Shown: one piece after another, positions 50,771 to 60,889 of the stretch
Layout of the letters: each line of letters starts with the position of its first letter
Numbering within the stretch: position 1 is the first letter of the stretch
Assembly: GCA_015061905.1 (NCBI GenBank)
Contig: SUVQ01000004.1
Coordinates: 1 to 64,000, forward strand
Length of the DNA: 64,000 nucleotides
Direction: 5' to 3'
From: Verrucomicrobiota bacterium
GTDB taxonomy: Bacteria; Verrucomicrobiota; Verrucomicrobiia; Opitutales; UBA953
The notes under the pieces: model-generated
What the model saw: the letters and a program-made list of their open reading frames with translations, nothing else
Databases searched by the model: none
What the model was told of the DNA's origin: nothing
Program-made: the position numbers and the translations under genes

Positions 50771-51805
50771 TTAAAATTCCACGCCGAGCATGAGCGAGCT
50801 CAGCCCGGAGCCGATTCCGAGGAGCGCGGCTTTTTCTCCGCGCTTAAACGTTCCCGCTTCCGCGTAAAGCGCAAGCGTCGCCGGAAGAGAAACGGAGCCC
50901 ACGTTGCCGAGACGGTCAAAACTGCGGCGGTCTTTTTCCGGATCAAGCCCGAGTTTTGCAAATAACGCCGACGAGTGGCGCACGCCGACTTGGTGCGTGA
51001 TGATGTGCGCGGGAACGCTTTCGTCCCAGCCCGTTTCCGCTTTGAAATCCGCCCACGCGCGCGCGGCGAGATCGATTCCGGCTTCGAGCAGTTTTTCAGA
51101 GTCCGTTTGCATCGCGAGCGCGTTCCCGCTGGTGTCGCCTTCGCAGAGGCGGTTTGCCGCAGAATCCGTCGCGACGATGCCGCCGATGAGTTTCGGGGAG
51201 CCCGCCGGAGCGAGATCTTCCCGGGAAAGAACGGCGGCGACCGCGCCGGCACCGATGGTGAAATTGGCAAAATAGGGCTTGATGGAATTTCGCGTCAGCG
51301 TTTCGTCGGAATTGAGCTTGGCAATGGTGTTTTCGACGAGCGGGCGTCCGTTTTCGCCGGAGCAAATAAGCGCACGGCGGATTTGCCCGCTCTCAATCAT
51401 GTTGGCGGCAACCGCCATCGCGTTCAGAAAGCCGAGGCAGGCGTTGGATACATCGAAAATCATCGTGCGTTGCGTCAGCCCGAGCAATCCGTGAACGTAG
51501 GCCGCCGTGGAAGGCTCCAAGCGGTCCCGGCATACGGCGGAATGAATGAGCAAATCAATGTCTTCGGGACGTGTTCCCGCTTTTTCCATTGCCTTTTTTC
51601 CCGCCATGGCGGACGCGGCGGAAGGAAGCGTCGGGCGGCTCCAAAAACGGCGTTCCCGGATTCCCGTCATGAGTTCCAAACGCCCTTGCGGCAGTTTGAG
51701 GCGGGAATAAACGGGTGCGAGTTTTTCTTCGAGCAATTCGGAGCTCCAAACTTCGTCCGGAAGTTCCACCGACATGGATTCAATCACTGTTCGGGAAAAT
51801 TTCAT
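50771..51805 (-). CDS. OleA-like beta-ketoacyl-ACP synthase III
   Basis: About 344 residues from the ATG at 51805 (MKFSRTVIESMSVELPDEVW). The thiolase core has the Cys in FDVSNACLGFLNAM, His in AHIITHQVGVRHSSALFA and Asn in FDRLGNVGSVSLPATL. The segment CRDRLEPSTAAYVHG with its Glu matches OleA, which joins two fatty acyl-CoAs head to head for long-chain olefins, more closely than FabH. No oleB, oleC or oleD is adjacent. Confidence 0.8.
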   Translation of the reverse strand: MKFSRTVIESMSVELPDEVWSSELLEEKLAPVYSRLKLPQGRLELMTGIRERRFWSRPTLPSAASAMAGKKAMEKAGTRPEDIDLLIHSAVCRDRLEPSTAAYVHGLLGLTQRTMIFDVSNACLGFLNAMAVAANMIESGQIRRALICSGENGRPLVENTIAKLNSDETLTRNSIKPYFANFTIGAGAVAAVLSREDLAPAGSPKLIGGIVATDSAANRLCEGDTSGNALAMQTDSEKLLEAGIDLAARAWADFKAETGWDESVPAHIITHQVGVRHSSALFAKLGLDPEKDRRSFDRLGNVGSVSLPATLALYAEAGTFKRGEKAALLGIGSGLSSLMLGVEF

Positions 51806-51909
51806 CGCTTCATCCTCGCGCAAAAGCCGCGCCGATGCGATAAAAAAGCGTTCCCGCGCGGCGGAAACCGGGCGGGAACACTTTCGTTTTATTGTCAGAA
51901 AAAAACGGA

Positions 51910-52467
51910 TTAGACTTTCTGCAAATCGGCTTCCTTGACTTTGAGCGCCTTGTCAACTTCGGCGATATACTTGTCGGTAAGCGTTTGGATGTCTTTTTCC
52001 GTGCGCTTGCAATCGTCTTCTGAGGCGGCTTTGTCCTTGTTGATTTTTTTGACGAGTTCGAGAGCGTCGCGGCGGCAGTTGCGCACGCCGACGCGCCCGG
52101 CTTCGGCGTAGCGGTTGGCTACTTTGACGAGTTCGGCGCGACGTTCGCCGGAAAGCTCGGGAACGCTACAACGGACGAAACTGCCCATATTGGCGGGCGT
52201 GAGCCCGACGTTGGCACCGAGAATGGCTTTTTCGATGTCTTTGATGATGCTTTTGTCAAAGGGCGTGATGACGATGGTGCGCGCGTCCGGCGTGGAGACG
52301 GAAGCCGTATCTTTCAGGCGCATCATGCTGCCGTAAGCTTCGACCTGAATATTTTCCACCATCGCGGGAGCGGCTTTGCCCGTGTGGATTGTGGAAAATT
52401 CTTTAACGGTGTGTTCGAGAGCTTTTTTCATTGCGCTCTCGGCATCTTGTTTAATTTTGCTGAGCAT
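51910..52467 (-). CDS. frr: Ribosome recycling factor
   Basis: 185 residues, the usual length. HTGKAAPAMVENIQVEAYGS, ANVGLTPANMGSFVRCSVPE and GVRNCRRDALELVKKINKDK are RRF signatures. It splits post-termination ribosomes with EF-G. It follows pyrH, the conserved bacterial order. Confidence 0.97.
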   Translation of the reverse strand: MLSKIKQDAESAMKKALEHTVKEFSTIHTGKAAPAMVENIQVEAYGSMMRLKDTASVSTPDARTIVITPFDKSIIKDIEKAILGANVGLTPANMGSFVRCSVPELSGERRAELVKVANRYAEAGRVGVRNCRRDALELVKKINKDKAASEDDCKRTEKDIQTLTDKYIAEVDKALKVKEADLQKV

Positions 52468-52495
52468 AATTTATGAATGAGTTTTAAAAGAAAAT

Positions 52496-53224
52496 TTACG
52501 AAACGAGCGTGCCGATGGACTCGCCGCAAATGGCTTTGCGAATAGCGTCTTTTTCCGACATGGAAAAAACGAGAATCGGCATGTGATTTTCCTGGCAAAG
52601 CGCGAACGCCGTGGAATCCATGACGCCGAGGCGTTTCATCAAAGCTTCGTCGTAGGAAATTTTTTCGTAGCGGACGGCGTTTTTGTCTTTCATCGGGTCT
52701 GCGGTGTAAATGCCGTCGACCTTGGTCGCTTTGAAAATAATGTCCGCATGGACTTCGTTGGCGCGGAGAGCGGCGGCGTAATCCGTGGTGCAGAACGGAT
52801 TGCCCGTTCCCGCCGCGAAGATGACGATGCGTCCTTTTTCGAGGTGGCGCAGGGCGCGGCGGAGAATGAAGGGCTCGGCAACTTTGTCCATGGAAATGGC
52901 GGATTGGACGCGCACGTCGATTCCGTTTTTCTCAAGGCAATCCATAATGGCGAGCGCGTTGATGGTGGTGGCGAGCATTCCCATATTGTCGCCGGTGGTG
53001 CGGTCGGTGCCGTTATTGCGCGCTCCCGCGAGCCCGCGGAAAATATTTCCTCCGCCGCAAACGAGGCAAACCTGAACACCCATGTCGTGCAAAAGTTTAA
53101 GTTGCTCGGCGAGGTTTTTCAGAATGGCGGGATCGAGCGGATCGCCGGTTTGGTAGTTTTTGAGGGCTTCGCCGCTGATTTTGAGAACGATGCGGCGGTA
53201 TTTCGGTTTTTGGCAGGTGCTCAT
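52496..53224 (-). CDS. pyrH: Uridylate kinase
   Basis: About 242 residues from the ATG at 53224. RRIVLKISGEALKNYQTGDP, VCGGGNIFRGLAGARNNGTD and AAGTGNPFCTTDYAAALRAN define bacterial UMP kinase. It makes UDP; GTP and UTP regulate it in the family. It precedes frr by 28 bases. Confidence 0.96.
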   Translation of the reverse strand: MSTCQKPKYRRIVLKISGEALKNYQTGDPLDPAILKNLAEQLKLLHDMGVQVCLVCGGGNIFRGLAGARNNGTDRTTGDNMGMLATTINALAIMDCLEKNGIDVRVQSAISMDKVAEPFILRRALRHLEKGRIVIFAAGTGNPFCTTDYAAALRANEVHADIIFKATKVDGIYTADPMKDKNAVRYEKISYDEALMKRLGVMDSTAFALCQENHMPILVFSMSEKDAIRKAICGESIGTLVS

Positions 53225-53275
53225 GGCGTTAGTATTCAAAAGTTGTTCGGTATCGTCAAACGCATTCCCGAAAGG

Positions 53276-54175
53276 CTATGCGTTTTTGTCGCGGGAACGC
53301 GATTTGGTTTGCTTCTCGGAACGGGCTTTTTCGTGTTTTTCAAAATCGTCCACGTCGTCAAGGTTTGCAAAAATATCCGGCGGGAGCGTTTCTTTTTTCT
53401 TGCGGCGCAACTCGTGAATGTAGCCGCGGAGCCAGTCTTGAGTATCCGAAATCGGTTGGCTGTGCAGGTTGAGGCGCACGGCGGCGTAGCGCAAAACAAG
53501 CGTAACGACGGCGACGACAATCGCGGCAATCGTCGGCGGAATGAGTTGGTGAAGCATGACGTAGAGCGCGCTCCCGACCACGGCGACGACGCCGTAAAAC
53601 TGCCCTGGCTTAAACACCATCGGTTCCTCGCGGGCGATAACGTCGCGCAATAACCCGCCGCCGACGGCGTTGATAAACCCGATGCCGACGGCGACCGGAA
53701 TCGTCATGCCGTAGACCAATGATTTGTTGGTGCCGAAAACGGCGTAAAGCCCCAGCCCGAGCGCGTCGCAAAACATGACGATCCCGTCGAATTTGTTTAA
53801 AATGCCGCCGAGGAAAATTCCGCAGAGCCACGCGCAGATGAGGGCGACCATGTAGTTGCCGTCTTCAAAAATCGGCGAGATGCCGTCCTGAATGCAAATC
53901 CCGTCGCGCACGAGCGCGCCGCCCATTGCCGTGATGCCGGCGAGCACGAATGCGCCGACGTAGTCGTAGCCTTTTTGCCGGGCGACCATTGCGCCGCTGG
54001 TGCCGAAAACAAAAACGGCGGCGTAGTCAATCCATGCCGGGAGCGCGAGCGTTTCCGAAAAAAAGGATTCCTGCAAAGAGGCTAAAATGCCGCGCACAAT
54101 CTCAATCGTGCTCGGTGTCAGAACCACGCAAATCAGCAGAAGAATCAGGGCGGCAAGAAAACGTCCGGGGCGCAT
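53276..54175 (-). CDS. TRIC/YicG family membrane channel with C-terminal extension
   Basis: 299 residues. Two repeats of the family are seen: VFGTSGAMVARQKGYDYVGA with GITAMGGALVRDGI, and YAVFGTNKSLVYGM with NAVGGGLLRDVIAREEP. There are about seven membrane segments. Family members are usually near 205 residues. The extra length comes from an N-terminal signal-like helix and a charged C-terminal tail of about 50 residues (RSEKQTKSRSRDKNA end). Confidence 0.85.
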   Translation of the reverse strand: MRPGRFLAALILLLICVVLTPSTIEIVRGILASLQESFFSETLALPAWIDYAAVFVFGTSGAMVARQKGYDYVGAFVLAGITAMGGALVRDGICIQDGISPIFEDGNYMVALICAWLCGIFLGGILNKFDGIVMFCDALGLGLYAVFGTNKSLVYGMTIPVAVGIGFINAVGGGLLRDVIAREEPMVFKPGQFYGVVAVVGSALYVMLHQLIPPTIAAIVVAVVTLVLRYAAVRLNLHSQPISDTQDWLRGYIHELRRKKKETLPPDIFANLDDVDDFEKHEKARSEKQTKSRSRDKNA

Positions 54176-54238
54176 AAATTTATTTCTTCGGGATTGTGAG
54201 CTTCCCGCGAGGGAAAAGCAAATTTCAATTTAACAAAC

Positions 54239-54257
54239 GCGGGAACGCGTTCCCTTT
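54239..54257. repeat. Adjacent inverted octamer copies upstream of secA
   Basis: CGCGGGAACGCGTTCCCTT puts two copies of the motif head to head with an overlapping centre, in the divergent promoter region between the channel gene and secA. Confidence 0.8.
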
Positions 54258-54343
54258 TTCTGAGAAGACTGTGTTTTACCCTTGCGAATACCGTCGATAA
54301 ATAAGATTCTTACCAATCATTTTTTTTATAAAATCCGTCAGTC

Positions 54344-57300
54344 ATGGGCATTACTTCCATTTTTAAAATTTTCGCCGGGCGTCACCATCGCCAATTTGTG
54401 CGCAAGTGCAAACCCATCGTAAAAAAAATTAATGCGCTGGAAGCCGAATATCAGAACCTTTCCGACGACGCTCTCAAAGCGAAAACGCCTGAGTTCATGG
54501 AGCGTTTCAAAAAAGGAGAAACGCTGGACAAACTTTTGCCGGAAGCCTTCGCTGTCGTAAAAAATGCCGCGCGTCGCCTTTGCGGAACCACCGCCCGCGT
54601 TTGCGACCATGACCTGACTTGGGATATGGTGCATTTTGACGTGCAACTCATCGGCGGGATCGCACTTCATCGCAATAAAATCGCGGAAATGGCGACCGGG
54701 GAAGGAAAAACGCTCGTCGCCACGCTCCCGCTTTATCTGAATGCGCTTTCCGGACGCAACTGCCAACTCGTTACCGTTAACGATTATCTCGCGCGCCGCG
54801 ACTCCGAGTGGATGGGGCATCTTTTCAAATTCCTCGGACTCACCGTCGGTTGTATCCAAAATTCCATGCCGCCGCACGAACGCCGCGAAGCCTACAAATG
54901 CAACATCACTTACGGGACGGCTTCCGAATTCGGGTTCGATTATCTGCGCGATAACGGCATGGCAACCTCGCTTGCCGAACAGGTGCAGAGCGACCACTAC
55001 TATTGCATTGTCGACGAAATCGACTCCATTCTCATCGACGAAGCGCGCACGCCGCTCATCATTTCCGGTCCCGTGCAGGAAGACCGCGCCGCTCCGTTTG
55101 AGCAGTTTAAACCCGGCGTGCAGGGCTTGGTCGAAAAGCAAACCCGCCTTTGCAATTCCCTCGTCGATTCCGCCCGTAAAATTTTGGAAAAAGCCGCCAA
55201 GGACAAAGATCTCCGAGCCGAGCAAAACGGGCTCGTGAAGCTTTTGCAGGTTAAACTCGGCGCGCCTCGCAACAAGCAATTCCTCAAAATGATGGAAAAC
55301 GGCGAGTGGCGCAAAAAACTCGATTTGTTCGACGCGGAAATGATGAACGCGTTTAACCGGGAACGCCGTTTCGCCATCAAGGAGGAACTTTATTACGCCA
55401 TCGACGAAAAGCGCCGTGAATCGGACCTGACGCAACTCGGGCGCGACACGCTTCGCCCGGATAATCCCGACGCCTTCGTTTTGCCGGATATCCCGACGGA
55501 ATTCGTCGCCATCGACACCAAGGAAAACCTTACCGCCGACGAGCGCGCCAAGCTCAAACAGCAGGCGGAAGAACGCTTCGTCAAGGCAAGCGAAGACATT
55601 CACTGCATTTCGCAACTCCTGCGCGCTTACGCCCTTTTTGAAAAAGACGTTCACTACGTAATCAAAGACAACAAGGTTATGATTGTGGACGAAAACACCG
55701 GGCGTATTATGCCGGGACGCCGCTGGAGCGACGGTTTGCACCAAGCCATCGAAGCAAAAGAAAGCGTCGATATCGAAAAAGAATCGAAAACCTACGCAAC
55801 GATTACGATTCAGAACTATTTCCGCATGTATGAAAAATTGGCGGGAATGACGGGAACGGCGGAAACCGAAGCCGGAGAATTTTACGATATTTATCGCTTG
55901 GGCGTGGTCGCGATCCCGACAAACAAGCCCTGTATCCGTATCGACGAAGATGATACAATTTTCAAAACCCGCCGCGAAAAATACGCGGAAGCGGTAAAAG
56001 AAATCAAAGCGGCGCACGAGCGCGGGCAACCCGTTCTCGTCGGGACCGCCAGCGTCGAAGCTTCGGAAATGCTTTCCCGCAGCTTGAAATATGCCGGTGT
56101 CCCGCACAATGTGCTGAATGCAAAAAATCACGAAATCGAAGCTCAAATCGTGGCGCAGGCAGGGCAACGCGGCGCGGTAACGATTGCCACCAATATGGCG
56201 GGACGCGGAACCGATATTAAGCTCGGCGAAGGTGTTCGCGAATTGGGCGGGCTTTTCGTGCTCGGCACGGAACGGCATGAATCGCGCCGCGTCGACCGCC
56301 AGCTACGCGGGCGTTGCTCGCGTCAGGGCGATCCCGGGCGTTCCAAGTTCCTCGTTTCGCTGGAAGACGATTTAATGCGCCTGTTTTCGAATGCGGGCGT
56401 CATTTCGCGCGTTTTACAAAAATCTTTCGTCGAAGGTCAGCCGCTCCAGCACTCGCTTTTGAACCGTTCGATTGAAACGGCGCAACGCCGTGTGGAAGCC
56501 GTTCACTACACGTATCGAAAAAATACATTACAATACGACGACGTTTTCAACAAACAGCGCGAAATTATTTACGGAATCCGCAATGAGGCGTTGAAGACGG
56601 GAACGCCGCGCGATTTGCTCTTTGCGCTCGTTGACGAAGAGCTGAACGAACGCGTGGACGCCGCCATTCCCGCCGACGAAAAAGCGGACGTCAATCAAGT
56701 CGTTCTCGAAGATTTTGTCCGCTGGCTGAATACGACGTTCCCGATTCGTTTTACGTCGGAAGAACTGCTTGCCGCGCGTGATGAAGGTGCCGCAAATCTC
56801 GTAGTCGAGCGCGTGCGCAAGGCTTACTCGGAGCGCGATGCGTTTGAAGGCGCGGAAGCACTCAAAGGCATGGAACGCTACATCGTTTTGCGGGCGATTG
56901 ATAAAAATTGGCAGGATCACCTTGCCGAAATGGCGGATTTGCGCCAGAGCATCGGCTTGCGCGGCTACGGTCAGCGCAACCCGCTCGTCGAATACAAAAA
57001 CGAAGCGTTCACGTGCTTTAAAACGATGCTCGGGCGCGTGCGCACGGATGTTTGCACGGGGCTTTTCCGCTCGGCAACAAGCTACGAAGCTTTTGAGCAA
57101 CTGATTCGCCGTCTGCGCGGAATCGAGATTCCGGAGGAAAAAACGGAAGCTCCGAAACGCGCCGTTGCCGTTGAAAAATCCGCCGTCGCCGATTCGATTC
57201 TCGGCACGAGCGGCGTTCCCGTTGCCGAATCCGAAAGCGTTCCCGCCGGGCTTTCCGACGGAGAAATCGGGCGCAACGACCTCGTTGAAATTGAATTAAA

Positions 57301-57382
57301 CGGCGAAACGCGTGTCGCGAAATGGAAAAAAGCGCAGGCACTCATCGCCAACGAAGGTTGGACTTTTGTCAAAAAAGTTTAA
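54344..57382 (+). CDS. secA: Protein translocase ATPase SecA
   Basis: 1012 residues. Walker A region [19 protein letters not shown]-type [36 protein letters not shown] and [19 protein letters not shown] are all intact. It drives Sec export, including the PEP-CTERM and other secreted proteins here. The usual C-terminal zinc/SecB tail is absent; the protein ends in a short domain ([20 protein letters not shown]). Confidence 0.97.
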   Translation: MGITSIFKIFAGRHHRQFVRKCKPIVKKINALEAEYQNLSDDALKAKTPEFMERFKKGETLDKLLPEAFAVVKNAARRLCGTTARVCDHDLTWDMVHFDVQLIGGIALHRNKIAEMATGEGKTLVATLPLYLNALSGRNCQLVTVNDYLARRDSEWMGHLFKFLGLTVGCIQNSMPPHERREAYKCNITYGTASEFGFDYLRDNGMATSLAEQVQSDHYYCIVDEIDSILIDEARTPLIISGPVQEDRAAPFEQFKPGVQGLVEKQTRLCNSLVDSARKILEKAAKDKDLRAEQNGLVKLLQVKLGAPRNKQFLKMMENGEWRKKLDLFDAEMMNAFNRERRFAIKEELYYAIDEKRRESDLTQLGRDTLRPDNPDAFVLPDIPTEFVAIDTKENLTADERAKLKQQAEERFVKASEDIHCISQLLRAYALFEKDVHYVIKDNKVMIVDENTGRIMPGRRWSDGLHQAIEAKESVDIEKESKTYATITIQNYFRMYEKLAGMTGTAETEAGEFYDIYRLGVVAIPTNKPCIRIDEDDTIFKTRREKYAEAVKEIKAAHERGQPVLVGTASVEASEMLSRSLKYAGVPHNVLNAKNHEIEAQIVAQAGQRGAVTIATNMAGRGTDIKLGEGVRELGGLFVLGTERHESRRVDRQLRGRCSRQGDPGRSKFLVSLEDDLMRLFSNAGVISRVLQKSFVEGQPLQHSLLNRSIETAQRRVEAVHYTYRKNTLQYDDVFNKQREIIYGIRNEALKTGTPRDLLFALVDEELNERVDAAIPADEKADVNQVVLEDFVRWLNTTFPIRFTSEELLAARDEGAANLVVERVRKAYSERDAFEGAEALKGMERYIVLRAIDKNWQDHLAEMADLRQSIGLRGYGQRNPLVEYKNEAFTCFKTMLGRVRTDVCTGLFRSATSYEAFEQLIRRLRGIEIPEEKTEAPKRAVAVEKSAVADSILGTSGVPVAESESVPAGLSDGEIGRNDLVEIELNGETRVAKWKKAQALIANEGWTFVKKV

Positions 57383-57421
57383 TTACGGGGAGCGCGGTAT
57401 TTTTCCGCTTCCCTTAAAAAT

Positions 57422-57510
57422 ATTGAAACCACGGATTATACTACGGATTTCTGAAAACGGTTTTCTTTGAAGAAAGCATCTTTCAAATCATAAAATCCGT
57501 GGTTTTCTTG
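57422..57510. repeat. Inverted CCACGGAT repeat between secA and the helicase gene
   Basis: GAAACCACGGATT on the left and AAATCCGTGGTTTTC on the right form an 11-bp stem around about 55 bases. The words match the dispersed repeat family and may act as terminator for secA. Confidence 0.65.
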
Positions 57511-57532
57511 TAACTGTCAGCGGTTCGTTTTT

Positions 57533-60016
57533 ATGAAAATTCCGCCGCAAATTCCCGATACGGAATGGCTCGAAGCGGTTTCCCCGACGACGCTTCGGGA
57601 GGGAAAAACTTTAGCCGATTCTGCGGCGGATATCGTGTGGGACGCGCCGCTTTTGCGCGGAAAGGTCGCTGACGGCGCACGCCGGTTTCTGGTCGTTTTG
57701 GATTTGCGTTCCCGCACGTTCCCGCGAGTCGAATGTTTGTGCGAAACGGGAAAAACCGGGCGCGTTTGCCGCCATGCGCTGGCTATTTATTTCGGGTATT
57801 TTGCGCCTTTGCTGAAAGCGGCGGAAGCGGCGCGGCTTGCGGCGGGAATTGCTTCGGCTTCGCAGAATCCGATGCCGCGTCCGCACGGGAACGGCTTGGG
57901 GAAATCGGGTTTGCCTTCGGGGTCGGCGGCGAAAAAGCCCGCTGTTTTTTTTGAAAAATCCGCAGAGGCTTCGCCGCAAAATGCCGTCGCGAAATTCCGT
58001 GCTCAAATCGACGGCGGCGCGGAGGGGATTTCGCTTGTTTTGCCGTCGAGGGAAAATCCGCAATACGAAACGGTTCGGGATTTGGTTAAGGCAAACGGTT
58101 TTGTGCTGGATGCGCGTTCCCGCCACTGGTTTTTGCGGGGCGAGCATAAGGTGCTCAATTTTATTTCCGCGTATCGGGATTTTTTCGAAAACGAATGCCG
58201 CGTTGAATACGCTCCCGCTTTCCGCCGCTTTATGCGCGCACTCAAAGTTGCAAAAATTTTTTGCGACATCAAAGAAGAGGGAGAAAAATTTGACGTGGCG
58301 GTGCGCTTGGAAACACACGGTGTTTCCGGAAACGAAATGGCGGCGGCTTTGGCGCGCGGGCAACGCTATGTGCGGCGGGAAAACGGGAAAATCGTTTTGC
58401 TCTCCGAAGCGAAATTGAAAACGATTTCCGGCTTGCGGGAACGCCTCGGTTACGGGGAAATCTCGGGAACGGAAAATGCGTTCCGGCGGCGTTTTTCTCG
58501 GCAGGAACTTCCGTCGGCGGAGTCTGCGTTGGAGGAGTTCGGCATCGGGTTTGAGCTTCCGGAAACGTGGAAAAAACGTTCGACCGCGCTTCGGGATTTG
58601 TCCCGCTTGGAAAAACCGCCGATTCCGGAAAAGCTTTTTTCGCAGCTTCGTGCTTACCAGCAAATCGGCGCGGCGTGGTTTTGGCATTTATACAAAAACG
58701 GCTTGGGCGGCTTGCTTGCGGACGAAATGGGACTTGGAAAAACCGTGCAGGCAATCGCGTATATCGCGGCGGTTTTTGCGGAAAATCCGGAGGGCGATTT
58801 GCCTGTATTGGTGGTCGTTCCCGCCGGGCTTATTGAAAATTGGCGAAGAGAATTTGTGCGCTTTGCTCCGGAAATTCCGGTGCGCGTGCATCACGGTCAA
58901 CGCAGAATGGAGCAGGCGGGTGCGTCGTTTTCGCGCGGCGCGGTTTTAACTTCGTATTCAACGCTCGCTATTGATTTGGATTTTTTCCAAGCCCGGGAAT
59001 GGCACACGATTTTTGCGGACGAAGCTCAGCAAATAAAAAATCGCCGCTCCCGCAACGCGCGTTCTCTGAAGGGCTTGTTTGTAAAAACACGGTTTATTCT
59101 CACGGGAACGCCGATTGAAAATTCGCACGAAGATTTACGCTCCCTGTTTGAATTTCTCATGCCGGGTTTTTTGCCGGCGGGAACGCCGGGCGCGCTTGCG
59201 GGGAAGCGGGAATGGGAGCGCGCGCATTTGAAAACCTTGGTCGCGCCGTATATTTTGCGGCGCACAAAATCCGCTGTCGCTCCGGAGCTTCCGCCGAAAA
59301 TCGAGCAAACCGTTTGGTGCCGGTTGGGCGAAATGCAAACAAAGCTTTACGAAGATTGGAAAACGCGTTCCCGCGACGAAATTTTCAAACTCGAAATGGC
59401 GGGTGCTTCGGATGCGCGTTTGCGGATTGCCGCGTTTTCTCAGCTTTTGCGTTTGCGGCAAATTTGCACGGAGCCGCGCGTCGTTTCGCCCGATTTCCCG
59501 GAAGCGGAATCCGCAAAGTTGCGTGCGTTTCGCGAAATTTTAGATGAAACCCGGGCGGGCGGCTCGCGCATGCTTGTTTTTTCGCAGTTCGTTTCCGTGC
59601 TTGATTTTCTCGCGGAAGCCTTGCGCGCCGACGGCGTTCCCTTTTGCCGTATAGACGGTTCGACGCGGGAACGTTCCCGCGAATGCGAGCGATTCAATAA
59701 TTCTCCCGAAATTCCGGTTTTTCTGATTTCGCTGAAAGCCGGCGGACTCGGCTTGAATATCACCGGAGCGGACACCGTTTTGCACTACGATCCGTGGTGG
59801 AATCCTGCGGCGGAAGCGCAGGCGACCGACCGCGCGCATCGGATAGGGCAGCGCAAAACCGTTTCGGTAATCAAATTGGCGATTGCCGATTCCGTTGAAG
59901 AGCGCGTGCTTTTGCTTCAGCGCGAAAAACGCCTGCTGTTGGAGGAGTTGTTCGAAGCGAGCGAAGCCGGGAACGCAAAAATTTCCCTCGCCGAGCTGAA
60001 AGACCTTATGCGCTGA
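57533..60016 (+). CDS. SWIM zinc-finger SNF2 family helicase
   Basis: 827 residues. A SWIM finger (C68-x-C70, C79-x-H81) opens the protein. The SNF2 motor has LLADEMGLGKTVQAI, the DEAQ box FADEAQQIKNR, and the C-terminal half with LISLKAGGLGLNITGADTVL and ATDRAHRIGQRKTVSVIKLA. It moves along double-stranded DNA without strand separation. The cellular role of bacterial members is unclear. Confidence 0.92.
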   Translation: MKIPPQIPDTEWLEAVSPTTLREGKTLADSAADIVWDAPLLRGKVADGARRFLVVLDLRSRTFPRVECLCETGKTGRVCRHALAIYFGYFAPLLKAAEAARLAAGIASASQNPMPRPHGNGLGKSGLPSGSAAKKPAVFFEKSAEASPQNAVAKFRAQIDGGAEGISLVLPSRENPQYETVRDLVKANGFVLDARSRHWFLRGEHKVLNFISAYRDFFENECRVEYAPAFRRFMRALKVAKIFCDIKEEGEKFDVAVRLETHGVSGNEMAAALARGQRYVRRENGKIVLLSEAKLKTISGLRERLGYGEISGTENAFRRRFSRQELPSAESALEEFGIGFELPETWKKRSTALRDLSRLEKPPIPEKLFSQLRAYQQIGAAWFWHLYKNGLGGLLADEMGLGKTVQAIAYIAAVFAENPEGDLPVLVVVPAGLIENWRREFVRFAPEIPVRVHHGQRRMEQAGASFSRGAVLTSYSTLAIDLDFFQAREWHTIFADEAQQIKNRRSRNARSLKGLFVKTRFILTGTPIENSHEDLRSLFEFLMPGFLPAGTPGALAGKREWERAHLKTLVAPYILRRTKSAVAPELPPKIEQTVWCRLGEMQTKLYEDWKTRSRDEIFKLEMAGASDARLRIAAFSQLLRLRQICTEPRVVSPDFPEAESAKLRAFREILDETRAGGSRMLVFSQFVSVLDFLAEALRADGVPFCRIDGSTRERSRECERFNNSPEIPVFLISLKAGGLGLNITGADTVLHYDPWWNPAAEAQATDRAHRIGQRKTVSVIKLAIADSVEERVLLLQREKRLLLEELFEASEAGNAKISLAELKDLMR

Positions 60017-60191
60017 TTTTTTACGTTCTAAAAAACGTAGTATTTTTGCGGCTTAGCGTCTTCGCGTGCGATTTTTATATTTTTGCGCGAGAGCCGGTTT
60101 TTTCCGCAGTTCAAAAAAAGCGCAAAGTTCGGCACGGAAAATGCATTTGGAAAGAAAAATCTTTTATTTTATAGTAAATCCTTTTTCGATT

Positions 60192-60857
60192 ATGAGACAT
60201 TCCAAAGAAGACGTTCCCGCAGAGGAAATTGTAAACGAAGAGCAAGTCGCTTCCGCTCCCGCCGGAGAGTCGGAACCGTGTTGCGGAATGGGATTTTGCC
60301 CGGAATCCGAAGGCGCGGACACGGCTTGCGAGTGCGGGAACGAAGATAATACGGCGGAATTTATTCCCGAGGACGCGGAAACGGTGAAACTTGCCGAAGA
60401 CCTCGCCAAAGCCCAAGAAGAACTTTTGAAAACCAAAGAAGCGTATTTGCGCTCGGTCGCGGAATTTGACAACTACCGCCGCCGCAACAACGAAGAAAAA
60501 CCGAAGCTCGCCAACTATGCCAAGGGTGATTTGGCGAAGGATCTTTTCCCAATTCTCGATAATTTTAAGCTCGGCTTGGACGCCGCCGAAAAGCAGCACC
60601 CGGAAGCAAAATCCATCACGGAAGGTTTCGCGATGATTGCAACGCAACTCAAAAACGCGCTCGCCCAGCACCGAATCGAGGAAATCAATCCGATCGGAAA
60701 AATGTTTGACCCGAACGAACACGAATCGCTGACGAGCCAGCCGTCGGAAGACGTTCCCGAGGATCACGTTTTGTTCGTGCATCGCGTGGGCTACAAAATC
60801 GGCGACCGCCTTTTGCGCCCCGCCAGCGTCGTGATTTCCGCCGGGAAAGGCGCATAA
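60192..60857 (+). CDS. grpE: Nucleotide exchange factor GrpE
   Basis: About 221 residues from the ATG at 60192 (MRHSKEDVPAEEIVNEEQVA); a longer upstream frame lacks GrpE similarity. The long helix (AQEELLKTKEAYLRSVAEFD, NYRRRNNEEK) and the C-terminal beta domain (EEINPIGKMFDPNEHE, GYKIGDRLLRPASVVIS) are typical. The N-terminal extension is Cys-rich (CCGMGFC, then CECGN), which is unusual and might bind metal or sense redox state. dnaJ follows 32 bases later. Confidence 0.93.
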   Translation: MRHSKEDVPAEEIVNEEQVASAPAGESEPCCGMGFCPESEGADTACECGNEDNTAEFIPEDAETVKLAEDLAKAQEELLKTKEAYLRSVAEFDNYRRRNNEEKPKLANYAKGDLAKDLFPILDNFKLGLDAAEKQHPEAKSITEGFAMIATQLKNALAQHRIEEINPIGKMFDPNEHESLTSQPSEDVPEDHVLFVHRVGYKIGDRLLRPASVVISAGKGA

Positions 60858-60889
60858 GGAAGCTTTAATCTCTTTAAGCTTTTCAAAAA

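Noticed and set aside
54338-56278. 646-codon open frame opposite secA
   Set aside because: Antisense shadow of a fully conserved gene; no domain or signal.
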